DNA from: JABMQB01 sp963678235
GTDB lineage: Bacteria > Bacteroidota > Bacteroidia > Bacteroidales > Prolixibacteraceae
Reading direction: 5' to 3'
Assembly (NCBI GenBank): GCA_963678235.1
Contig: OY782766.1
Span: 1,178,001 to 1,242,000, forward strand
Length of the DNA stretch: 64,000 bases
Shown here: positions 46,301 to 53,742 of the stretch, in pieces
Numbering within the stretch: the stretch's first letter is position 1
Layout: each line of letters opens with the position of its first letter
The notes under the pieces: model-generated
What the model saw: only the letters and a program-made list of their open reading frames with translations
Databases searched by the model: none
What the model was told of the DNA's origin: nothing
Position numbers and translations under genes: made by a program

Positions 46301-46433
46301 CTGATGTTTCAGGATCAGTCACAATACTTTGTCCAATTCCCGAACTACTGCTATTCTTAAATTGGGCATTGGAATAACTTGCAATCAAAACAATGCAAGC
46401 CATCATTAACATTTTCAAAGTAAAATTTTTCAT
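43350..46433 (-). CDS. Large secreted T9SS protein of unknown family with an internal duplication
   Basis: A 1027-residue secreted protein (signal ends at SNAQ, residue 24). I do not recognise the family. Residues about 25-430 are beta-rich. Two similar modules follow, about 440-680 and 688-930; both run EKI/EEI-L, a helix, FDYSPYAAVVF (483) or FDYSPFAAIVF (734), YPIPSV or YPIPAV, KWGWW or KWGWI, a DDHYIT or DDTHYIT segment, and end in LGSVEWALG or LGLSLDWVLG. This pattern resembles a Rossmann-like (glutamine-amidotransferase/ThuA-type) fold, which is only a guess. Residues about 945-1027 are a T9SS sorting domain (LYPNPASSFAKV, LKEGIYIYQLKVG). It stands alone with its own terminator, and its promoter has the paired LacI-type operators, so it belongs to the same regulon as the pectin genes. 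Confidence 0.62.
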   Translation of the reverse strand: MKNFTLKMLMMACIVLIASYSNAQFKNSSSSGIGQSIVTDPETSVATFDLSFNTTQKNSYWEQVDDTTVTVAIKTTRNNRGLRALVFAADTVGAPQVYDNKLRVYRWHTYENMAHFASIDSLEAIMAKWKEVYAGTDDSAKYTIEMPTPGLFDLDASATDQAFGVHPGKYKKVEIGFGFNYSGYIVAKDIEFEVFTYYAGNTGLTASYDLVIDVDGDTTTVADFYVTGSPKKTVKIAEILGVDIAAFNGKKVFVELKTKGTGTPIALGTVDPMIVIDNITSGWDVPQWLSPKDGQIRPDKDWYSNIDNPTIGIKGVEEIHSVLLQTKGRAGGLAITSDMVDRYDLKMKFLKEGALKGKDAEGNYTVDIPYTLKDSSYIESSGKWKKARIELPAPPSGTSVDDDMMFYFKVTPKSYNVTYERLELDMGTRIWYWHHYAALEKILVVGATPPDNILPSDSVTIATLEAAGHFVVYMDDNDATAEFDYSPYAAVVFGESCSSSKVVPFGVDSKYPIPSVMIEPLGPRYNKWGWWEQAADAATYKEDKTGPVNWNYLQVKDDHYITAELGLGKTFKFAVPDSNLTDIRTYGVDLKSVVPEAMLIASNPSMPANMGTAWAIPKGATLGVTGEKAKTRMVYLPVFAGTIANDDDDSPTFGADYSTSDMKKLILGSVEWALGRGDVKGKFDPSDEEILYLDSNAPEKIDDPIVDQLEAQGFSVTRMDRKVIGVDGIEGVRFDYSPFAAIVFSPGAGSSDLKPYAQDDYPIPAVCMKVDGVKHDKWGWINGKDKALYNKAKLSDLVPAMEDRTDGLKMVVLDDTHYITNDMVVDQKITWTTANPMTEDFGKTTLDACDLSSVGGVPLTTYAGIPDGSGLSNTWAMEGGLTLNSLRLDNSYAPITLENRIVLLAVFSDAAPFVNDNFGNLLGLSLDWVLGANITAADDIALDNDVVLYPNPASSFAKVKFTLDQASEVSLSIVNLVGQSMNIGSRQYFERGVNEISIDTNSLKEGIYIYQLKVGNNAFTGKFSVTK

Positions 46434-46479
46434 ACATATAATTTTAAGTTGGACAAAAATTTATTTATTATTAGTTATT

Positions 46480-46493
46480 AAGTATCGTTTACA
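46480..46493. promoter_or_regulatory. LacI-type operator O5
   Basis: AAGTATCGTTTACA, a weaker copy of the gene-proximal operator (one good half, TCGTTTACA), 46 bases upstream of the 43350-46433 gene. Paired with O6 at exactly 67 bp. Confidence 0.62.
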
Positions 46494-46546
46494 TTGCTTT
46501 AAGTATTCATTTTCAAATAGTTGGACTTTAGCTTGCTATTATTTTA

Positions 46547-46560
46547 TGATAACGTTTTCA
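46547..46560. promoter_or_regulatory. LacI-type operator O6 next to a -7 box
   Basis: TGATAACGTTTTCA, centred 67 bp from O5. On the minus strand TAAATTTG (46561-46568, fitting TAnnTTTG) directly abuts it, so the operator would cover the transcription start. Confidence 0.65.
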
Positions 46561-46606
46561 CAAATTTACAAAATATATTAGATTTTAAAAATCCTACATG
46601 TTAAAG

Positions 46607-47602
46607 TTACGCAGAACTTCGCTTCATTAATTCAGTATTTAATGTCATTTGAATACACGATCTTTCGGGGTCTTGTATTCTTTGGATTAAAAGTTCAACA
46701 GCACGTTTTCCTATTTCATATGCCGGCTGCCTTACAGCAGTTAATGGCGGATTCAACGAGCTGGACCAATACATGTCATCAAAACCAACTATGGCTATAT
46801 CCTCCGGAATTTTTAATTTTCTATTATGGATAGTTTCCAAAGCACCTAAGGTTATTAGGTTGTTACCTGTAAAAATGGCATCCGGCGGATTAGGTAAATC
46901 CAATAACTCACTACAAAGTTTAATTCCACTTTCATGTTTTGAGTTCCCAAACTTTACTAATTCCTTTGAAAAAGGAATTCCATTTTCGGCAAGTGCATCT
47001 TTATAACCCAATTCCCGCAATCTACTCGAAGGGATTTCCGGTAATCCCGCAATATATGCAATTCTTTTGTACCCTGATTTTATCAGATAATCAACAGCGT
47101 TAAATGCACCTGTCCTATTATCCACTAAAACCACATCTACATCAACATCTCGCAATCCCCTATCCACACATACAACAGGCAAACCTCCTTTAAGCATCCT
47201 TTTCAACTGTGGATCATCTTCCCTTGCAGGGGCTGCAATAAGTCCGTCAATTGCTTCAGATTGTAAAATATCAAGGTATAATTTTTCCTTTTTTTCATCC
47301 TGTCCAAAATTACACATAATTATGGCAGAATTATTATTATAAGCCAGTTCCTCAATTCCACGCAATACATCTACATAAAATGGATTTTCGATATCCGGTA
47401 TCAGAACCCCAAATAAATTACTGGAAACACTTTTTGAACGCAAGCGTTTTGCAACCCTGCTGGGCTGGTATTTTAAATCTTTTATTGCCTTTAATATTTT
47501 CACACGTGTTGCTTCATTGACGTTCCCATTATTATTTAACACCCTAGAAACTGTAGCTATGGAAACGCCAGCTTTCTTTGCAACATCATTCATACTGACC
47601 AT
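46607..47602 (-). CDS. LacI-family transcriptional regulator
   Basis: A 331-residue regulator (possible alternative start three codons later at 47593). The N-terminal helix-turn-helix MNDVAKKAGVSIATVSRVLNNNGNV with hinge LKYQPSRVAKRLRSK is typical LacI/GalR; the rest is a periplasmic-binding-protein-like sensor (LFGVLIPDIENPFYVDVLRGIEE, RIAYIAGLPEIPSSRLRELGY, DIAIVGFDD). The C-terminus is slightly short. It sits among the operator sites described here and has one in its own promoter (47669-47682), so it is the obvious candidate to bind them. The effector is unknown; a pectic sugar acid or catabolic intermediate is likely. Confidence 0.93.
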   Translation of the reverse strand: MVSMNDVAKKAGVSIATVSRVLNNNGNVNEATRVKILKAIKDLKYQPSRVAKRLRSKSVSSNLFGVLIPDIENPFYVDVLRGIEELAYNNNSAIIMCNFGQDEKKEKLYLDILQSEAIDGLIAAPAREDDPQLKRMLKGGLPVVCVDRGLRDVDVDVVLVDNRTGAFNAVDYLIKSGYKRIAYIAGLPEIPSSRLRELGYKDALAENGIPFSKELVKFGNSKHESGIKLCSELLDLPNPPDAIFTGNNLITLGALETIHNRKLKIPEDIAIVGFDDMYWSSSLNPPLTAVRQPAYEIGKRAVELLIQRIQDPERSCIQMTLNTELMKRSSA

Positions 47603-47668
47603 ATGCGATTTACTATTTTGATCGTATAAAGATATAAATTGAATCTTTTTACACTAATGAAAGCGCAA

Positions 47669-47682
47669 TGTAAACGTTTTCA
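47669..47682. promoter_or_regulatory. LacI-type operator O7 (autoregulation)
   Basis: TGTAAACGTTTTCA, 67 bases upstream of the lacI start codon at 47602. On the minus strand a TAATTTTG box (47692-47699) lies 9 bases upstream of it, which puts the operator at the transcription start. No second operator is seen at the 67-bp spacing. Confidence 0.72.
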
Positions 47683-47810
47683 TTTTAATTTCAAAATTAA
47701 ATGAATAAACATTTCCAGAGTAATTAAACAATTTGGGGGGATTTTCAATTTATCGGCAATTTTAATGCTTGCAGAATAAAAATAAAATGTAATATCCTAC
47801 ACGAGGCCAT

Positions 47811-48839
47811 TTAAAATTGATTAACTATTTTTTGGGTCGCAGCCGATTTACCATTGCTTGCCCTAACTATATATGTGCCTTTGGGAATAATATTTAAAGG
47901 TACTTCATTTATGTTTTGTTTTCGATATAATATCTTGCCCGTGAGATCGTATATTTCAACATCAGCAAATCCAGAAATTTTTATCCTACGCTTTAATTTG
48001 AGTATTTCTAAACTATTGCCCTTAACTTTTTCGGCCGAAGTTGGAGGAATGTACAATCCAAATATCTTTAAATCATGTAATCTTAAGGTCTGAATAGTTT
48101 GTTCTCCTGCACATACAAATCGGAGCATCACATTTTCTGCATAGATTTCGTCTTCCCATGTCATCCCAAAAGCAGCCTGATCACAACGAAATAAATTATA
48201 CGTTTTTTCACCTGTTGAAATGTCTTTATGGAAACTTTTTGCATAGCTATTCTCGCCAGGTTGATAACGCAACGTATCCCAGGTTATACCATCATCAACA
48301 CTTATTTCGCACATTGCACCACGTTTGCCATTACCAGTGCTGGAATGTGACCAATACATTCCTTCCACAAAACTAACTTCGCGCAAATCAACAATAAAAT
48401 GTCCTTTTAAGGTTGGAACAGTGGAATATTTGGTATCTGGTCGGCTAATTTCCACAAAACCATCGGAAACATTATCTGTATTTTCACCTCCTGTAAATTC
48501 AGCCCTTACCGTTTTCCATTCGGGAGCAAAAGCACATTGTTTGTAAATGTAGCGAATTGTGCCAGATTCACTTCCGGGGATATGAATATCCAATGAATCG
48601 TCTTTATAGCCATAAATCATGTCACCTGAAACAGGATCGATTTCGTTTTTACTGTTGCCATCGTTTATATTTTGACCATTAAAAAAGAAGTCAAAGCCCA
48701 TGAAATTTTCATTTATCAGAAGCTGCTCGTAAGGTGTAAAAGTTGCACCCCAGGTCATCCCCGTTCCGGTATCTTGTGCAAATAAATTAATACTAATTAT
48801 TATGCCAAGAATTGTAAAAATTAGTTGTTTAGTATTCAT
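47811..48839 (-). CDS. Secreted T9SS protein of unknown family, paralog 3 of 3
   Basis: A 342-residue secreted protein (signal ends at LFAQ). Same family as 34944-35963 and 35995-37014: GTGMTWGATFTPYEQLLINENFMGFDFF, GNSKNEIDPVSGDMIYGYKDDSLDI, KQCAFAPEW, NVSDGFVEISRPD, FIVDLREVSFVEGMYWSHSSTG, CEISVDDGITWDTLRYQPGENS, AFGMTWEDEIYAENVMLRF, LRLHDLKIFG. It is closer to the 34944 copy than to the 35995 copy (shared KDDSL and YQPGENS). T9SS tail: VEIYDLTGKILYRK, IIPKGTYIVRASNG. It lies between the LacI gene and the hybrid regulator. No function is assigned. Confidence 0.6.
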   Translation of the reverse strand: MNTKQLIFTILGIIISINLFAQDTGTGMTWGATFTPYEQLLINENFMGFDFFFNGQNINDGNSKNEIDPVSGDMIYGYKDDSLDIHIPGSESGTIRYIYKQCAFAPEWKTVRAEFTGGENTDNVSDGFVEISRPDTKYSTVPTLKGHFIVDLREVSFVEGMYWSHSSTGNGKRGAMCEISVDDGITWDTLRYQPGENSYAKSFHKDISTGEKTYNLFRCDQAAFGMTWEDEIYAENVMLRFVCAGEQTIQTLRLHDLKIFGLYIPPTSAEKVKGNSLEILKLKRRIKISGFADVEIYDLTGKILYRKQNINEVPLNIIPKGTYIVRASNGKSAATQKIVNQF

Positions 48840-48980
48840 AAGGTATAAGTTAAATAGAAAATTAGTTTTATTTACAAAACATTAATAAGCCTCGTTTTGA
48901 GTTAAATTAATTTGGGTTAAAATTAATCCCATTCATTTTCTTTTAGCAGTAATAATTGTTCAAAAAACAAGAAAATTGTA

Positions 48981-51900
48981 CTAACTCTTTGTTCTCTTGT
49001 ACTCTGAAGGTGTAATACCGATTTGTTTTTTAAAACACTTTGCAAAATAATTAGGATCATTAAATCCACACTTATATGCCACTTCCGTTAATGAAGGTAT
49101 GCCTGAATCAATTAATTGGACAGCCCTTTTTACCCTTATGTCTTTTATAAAATCGACAGGGCTTATTCCCAACATCGACTTTACCTTCTTATAAAAGACG
49201 GTGCGGCTCATCGACATATCAACGGCAAAGTCGTTTACGGAGAATGAAGTATTATCTATGTTTGCCTCCATAATTTGCATAAGCTGTTTGATAAATGATT
49301 CATCGTGGGAAGCAAATTTAAGTGGTGACGGCTTTAAGCTTTTATGAGTTATTTCATCTGAGCCAACAATCCAAGAGGACATATACCACTTTTGCAATTC
49401 TTTTCGTTGTCGTATTAATGAACGAATACGGGCTTTGAGGTAAGCTGAACTAAATGGTTTTGTAATATAGTCATCGATACCTTCTTCCAAGCCTAAAATA
49501 CGATCTCCCAAACTTGATTTTGCAGAAAGTAAAACAATAGGAATATGACCAATAATTTTATCATTTTTAATTGCTTTGACCATCTGAATGCCATCCATGA
49601 CAGGCATCATTATATCACTTAAAATAAGGTCAGGCATATATCTCGAAGCGAAGTTCAATCCTTCTTTACCATTTTTTGCGGCAAGGACTTTATATTCAAC
49701 CTTTAGTGCAGAGCAAAGGAATTCTTGCAGTTCCTGGTTATCTTCTACAATAAGAATTGTACTTTTCTTTGTCTTAATTGAATCTGAGGTTGTATTTTCT
49801 TTATTCAGATTGTTCCGCGTTTTATCATCACCCGAATACTTTTTGAAGCTATTTTTTTCAACCTCAATCGGATAAGTCTCTATAAGTGAGTTTTTCAACG
49901 AGAGTTCGATATTTTTTTGCTTGTCTGCACTTTCAATTATTGTCGCATTCTTATTACCTTCAAAATGATGTCTTCCTTTCAAAAACCCAACAATGAATGT
50001 ACTACCTGAATTAACTTTGCTAATCACCTTTATTGTGGCTTGATGAAGTTCAACCAGTTCTTTCACCATTGACAATCCTATCCCAGATGATAGATGGCTG
50101 ACATCTTTACTTGCTAATGTGTCGAAACGTTGGAATAGTGTATCCATTTTTTGTTCTTCTATTCCATTTCCAGTATCAACTACGTAAATTTCGATTTTCT
50201 CCTGCATTTCTTTTGCCAGAATGGATATTGACTTACCATTTGGCGTATGTTTAAATGCGTTTGAAAGAAGGTTGAAAATTACTTTTTCAAACTTATCCTT
50301 ATCAAGCCACAAATTCAACTGGTCATCTTCACAATTAAATTCAAAAGAAATATTTTTCCGTGCCGCTTCCAGTTTAAAATTCAACATTATTTCAGGAATA
50401 AACTGCACTACATCAACTTCTTCGACAAGAAGATTCATTTTATTGTTTTGTATCTTCCTCAAATCAAGTATCTGATTAACCAAATGAAGCATCCTGTCAA
50501 TGTTTCTTTTCACAATTGATAAATGTGACATTGCTGTTTTCGAAAGGTTTTCGTTTTCAAGAATTTCGGAAACAGGGCTTGAAATTAAAGTGAGAGGGGT
50601 TCTTAATTCATGGGATGCATTGGTAAAGAATGCCAACTTTGCATTGCTCAATTTATGTTCCATTTCAACTTTGTGTTGCAATCTATAAATTGTAAATATC
50701 ACGTATACAATAACAAATGTAATGCAAACAAGCAGCAAAGAATAAAGGATCCATGCCCAAATTGTTTCCCTAAACTTTGGTTTAACTTTAATAAACAGAC
50801 TGGATATGTTTTCGCTCCAAACACCATCACTATTGGTTGATTTTACAAGAAAGCGATAGTCGCCGTGCGGAATGTTTATATACGTAGCAGAACGGTCAAA
50901 ATTAACGTAATGCCAATCTTTATCAACATCTTCGAGCATATAAGCATACTGAATATCTTTAGGGTTCTTAAAATCTAATGCGGCATATTCAATGGATAAG
51001 TTCCGTTGTTTTGAGTTTAAAATTAAAGTGTCCAATCCCTCAATTGCCCCTTTATAAGGCAATCCCTGCACCGAAAGCTGGGTAAAAATAATTGGGGGGG
51101 CATACTCTGGTTGCAGTTGACTGTTCTGATCAAACTCCAAAATGCCTTTATTTGTACCAAGAACTACATTCCCAAAAGCATTTAAGGTAACAGCCCCTTC
51201 AGAATATGTAATATTTTGCCTTGACCTGTGACTACCGTAAGGAACCACCTGTGATCTTGTGGCGTTATACTTAAGAACTGCCTTTTTAGTAACCACCCAT
51301 AAACCACCTGATCCGTCTTCTATCATTGACAAAACCATATCTGAAAAGAGCCCATCTTTTTCGGTATAAGTTTCAAATTGTATTTCATTTGAAAGAAGAT
51401 TTTCGGAAATAATTCTATTTATCCCTCCATTTTGTGTCAAAACAAAAATATTGCCATCCTTGTCGCAATAAGCATACATTACATCGTTATTGCTCAATGA
51501 ACCAAGCTCACTTGATTTTCTGGTGTTTTGGTAAAATTTAATATCATTGTAGTCTTCAAATTCACTGGAAAAGCTAATTAGCCCATCCATTGTACAAACC
51601 AAAATTACATTATCCCTTGTCTCCGTTATATACCTTACCCTGCCCGACATCTCGGTTGGCAATTCTTTCAATAGGTTTTTATTGTTTAAAAATCTTATTT
51701 CGCCATGTTCATTTTTTTCAACCAGATTCAAACCTCCACCGTAACTTCCTACCCAAACTCTTTTTTTGCTATCCTGAAATATAGAATAAACATAATTACT
51801 ATGAAGGGAATATTTGTCCGCCGATGAAAACTTATAGTTATAAACTTTAAAAGATAATTTTCCAGGTTCGATTGGTTCAAATAAATAAATCCCTTTTCCT

Positions 51901-53390
51901 TTGGTGCCAACCCAAATATTACCTTCGTTATCTTCCACCAGACAATACACATCGCCCGGAAAAGAATGCGGTTCCTTTGTTAATTCACCGCTTTTTGTAA
52001 TGTAGCCTAAAGAGTTATTTGATTTGTCCAATATTTTTAAGCCTCCACCCTTCGCCCCAATCCAGAGGTTATCGTTGCGGTCCAACAACAATGCACGTAT
52101 TTCCAAATTATCTTTGTCTTTTCTGACTAATGTGAAATCTTTTTCGAAAAAGGAAAGTTTGCCAAAACTCTGAGGGTTGCCATACCATATGTTTCCTTGT
52201 TTATCGAGACAATATGGCCTGATAAAGGGCGAAATAATAGATTCTGAATTCTCAAAATCAGCATAATAGTATTTCAATTTTTGAACATCACGATCAAAAT
52301 AACAGAGATTACCCTCTTTAGGTATGACCCACAAATTTCCCTGGCAATCTTCGTTTATCAAAAATTTATTGGGACTTTCATAATTAATGAATTCATTTTT
52401 CGGGGAGTTCAATACCTGCACCTGGTCTTTTTTTCGTTGATAATAAATAACACCCTTGTCGTTATTCGACATCCATAAATCCCCGCATTTATCTTCAAAT
52501 ATCGAGTAAACTTCGTTTCTCGTTGAAGAATTAACATTTACAGGCACTTGTTTAAAATAGTTATTTGCCCAATCATAGATAATTAACCCTGCATCTGTTC
52601 CTAGCACAATTGAGCCATCTTTTAATTTTGAAAGGGCATAAACATTCTTCACTGGTTCAGGAAGGGCAATTTCTCTGTGTTTGCCCGTTGTTGAATTGTA
52701 ATTGGCAAAATGTCCGTCTAGCGTACAAAGCCAAACCGAATTTTGATTATCAATCCATAAACTATAGGGGACTTTGTAGTTAAAATCACAGTTACCTAGA
52801 ATTTTAATGCCTTTATTTGTCAAAACCCACTCGTTACCCTCTTCGTCTAAATGAACATCATAAACCTCACTTGCATCTAATTGTTGTTCATTTACGCCAC
52901 CACCCTTTTTGCATTTTCTATCATCAATCCTGTAAAAATGTGCATTTTTGCAAATAATCCATGTTGCGCCATTTTTTAATGGAATAATTTTAGAAACAAT
53001 GCTCTTATGGGCGTTTGCAACAGACAGTAAAACATCGATAAAGGTTTCCGATTCCCGGTCAAACAAATAAGCTCTTTCATCCTGGCTTAAACACCAGATA
53101 TCGCCTTCAGAATTTTCACTGATCAAATTAATACGGCTGTATTTCATCGTACTTCCATCTCCAGGGTACGATTTATAGTTAATGAATTTATATCCATCAA
53201 ATCGGGTAAGTCCATCTCTTGAACTAATCCAAATTAGCCCATTTCTATCCTGCAAAATATCGGTTACGGCACTTTGAGAAAATCCTTCAACAAAAGAATA
53301 TTCTTTCATGCTACATATAGGTTGCGTATTTCCCTTGAAAAAAGAAATCAGGAATAAACTAATTATAAATACAAATCCTTTTATGCCCAT
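48981..53390 (-). CDS. Hybrid two-component system regulator (HTCS)
   Basis: A 1469-residue single-chain sensor-regulator. After a signal/anchor segment come about 760 residues of periplasmic two-component propeller repeats (repeats such as DRNGLIWISSRDGLTRFDGYKF and DNEGNIWVGTKGKGIYLFEP), a Y_Y_Y domain (about 795-865), a transmembrane helix (about 878-900), HisKA with SHELRTP (His927), HATPase (NLLSNAFKHTPNG, GIGLSMVKELVE), a receiver domain from 1212 with Asp1259 in LSDIMMP and Lys in ITKPF, and an AraC-type DNA-binding domain (about 1370-1469). HTCS proteins sense oligosaccharides directly in the periplasm and activate a polysaccharide locus. Position suggests pectin fragments as signal. 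A LacI-type operator lies in its own promoter, so it may be under LacI control. Confidence 0.97.
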   Translation of the reverse strand: MGIKGFVFIISLFLISFFKGNTQPICSMKEYSFVEGFSQSAVTDILQDRNGLIWISSRDGLTRFDGYKFINYKSYPGDGSTMKYSRINLISENSEGDIWCLSQDERAYLFDRESETFIDVLLSVANAHKSIVSKIIPLKNGATWIICKNAHFYRIDDRKCKKGGGVNEQQLDASEVYDVHLDEEGNEWVLTNKGIKILGNCDFNYKVPYSLWIDNQNSVWLCTLDGHFANYNSTTGKHREIALPEPVKNVYALSKLKDGSIVLGTDAGLIIYDWANNYFKQVPVNVNSSTRNEVYSIFEDKCGDLWMSNNDKGVIYYQRKKDQVQVLNSPKNEFINYESPNKFLINEDCQGNLWVIPKEGNLCYFDRDVQKLKYYYADFENSESIISPFIRPYCLDKQGNIWYGNPQSFGKLSFFEKDFTLVRKDKDNLEIRALLLDRNDNLWIGAKGGGLKILDKSNNSLGYITKSGELTKEPHSFPGDVYCLVEDNEGNIWVGTKGKGIYLFEPIEPGKLSFKVYNYKFSSADKYSLHSNYVYSIFQDSKKRVWVGSYGGGLNLVEKNEHGEIRFLNNKNLLKELPTEMSGRVRYITETRDNVILVCTMDGLISFSSEFEDYNDIKFYQNTRKSSELGSLSNNDVMYAYCDKDGNIFVLTQNGGINRIISENLLSNEIQFETYTEKDGLFSDMVLSMIEDGSGGLWVVTKKAVLKYNATRSQVVPYGSHRSRQNITYSEGAVTLNAFGNVVLGTNKGILEFDQNSQLQPEYAPPIIFTQLSVQGLPYKGAIEGLDTLILNSKQRNLSIEYAALDFKNPKDIQYAYMLEDVDKDWHYVNFDRSATYINIPHGDYRFLVKSTNSDGVWSENISSLFIKVKPKFRETIWAWILYSLLLVCITFVIVYVIFTIYRLQHKVEMEHKLSNAKLAFFTNASHELRTPLTLISSPVSEILENENLSKTAMSHLSIVKRNIDRMLHLVNQILDLRKIQNNKMNLLVEEVDVVQFIPEIMLNFKLEAARKNISFEFNCEDDQLNLWLDKDKFEKVIFNLLSNAFKHTPNGKSISILAKEMQEKIEIYVVDTGNGIEEQKMDTLFQRFDTLASKDVSHLSSGIGLSMVKELVELHQATIKVISKVNSGSTFIVGFLKGRHHFEGNKNATIIESADKQKNIELSLKNSLIETYPIEVEKNSFKKYSGDDKTRNNLNKENTTSDSIKTKKSTILIVEDNQELQEFLCSALKVEYKVLAAKNGKEGLNFASRYMPDLILSDIMMPVMDGIQMVKAIKNDKIIGHIPIVLLSAKSSLGDRILGLEEGIDDYITKPFSSAYLKARIRSLIRQRKELQKWYMSSWIVGSDEITHKSLKPSPLKFASHDESFIKQLMQIMEANIDNTSFSVNDFAVDMSMSRTVFYKKVKSMLGISPVDFIKDIRVKRAVQLIDSGIPSLTEVAYKCGFNDPNYFAKCFKKQIGITPSEYKRTKS

Positions 53391-53465
53391 ACAACAATTT
53401 CAATTCTTAATAAAAGGTACTGCCGTAATACATATTAATTATTATTATCTGAAAGCACCCATAAA

Positions 53466-53479
53466 TGTAAACGATTTCA
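53466..53479. promoter_or_regulatory. LacI-type operator O8 in the HTCS promoter
   Basis: TGTAAACGATTTCA, 75 bases upstream of the HTCS start. On the minus strand a TAATTTTG -7 box (53478-53485) overlaps its edge, so the operator would cover the transcription start of the regulator gene. Confidence 0.65.
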
Positions 53480-53654
53480 AAATTAATAGACAATATTTTA
53501 CAAAGTCGACAAACACAAACTTAAAAAAATAAAACATACGTAGCGCCTAGTTTTAGACATTTTAACGCTATCGACAAACTTATAAAATTAAAATCTTTCA
53601 AGTGGTGGACAAACAAAGCCAATAAAGCTTTCGATATAAATAAGCACAATAAAT

Positions 53655-53668
53655 TGGAAACGTTTACA
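53655..53668. promoter_or_regulatory. LacI-type operator O9 in the GH105 promoter
   Basis: TGGAAACGTTTACA, 74 bases upstream of the GH105 ATG. On the plus strand TATTTTTG (53688-53695), a fit to TAnnTTTG, lies 19 bases downstream, so the operator takes the -33 position. The 352-base intergenic region 53391-53742 holds O8, O9 and these boxes, and nothing else I can identify. Confidence 0.68.
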
Positions 53669-53742
53669 TTTTTAGCAAATTTCTTTCTATTTTTGGAATC
53701 TGAACCTGATTGATCAGGAAACCTAAGAAACAATTTATACTT

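Noticed and set aside
47614..47630. TTTTGATCGTATAAA near the lacI start as a second operator
   Set aside because: Poor match and 52 bp, not 67 bp, from operator O7.
53533..53546. CG-centred site exactly 67 bp from operator O8
   Set aside because: Only about 5 of 14 positions match the operator, so the spacing is coincidence.
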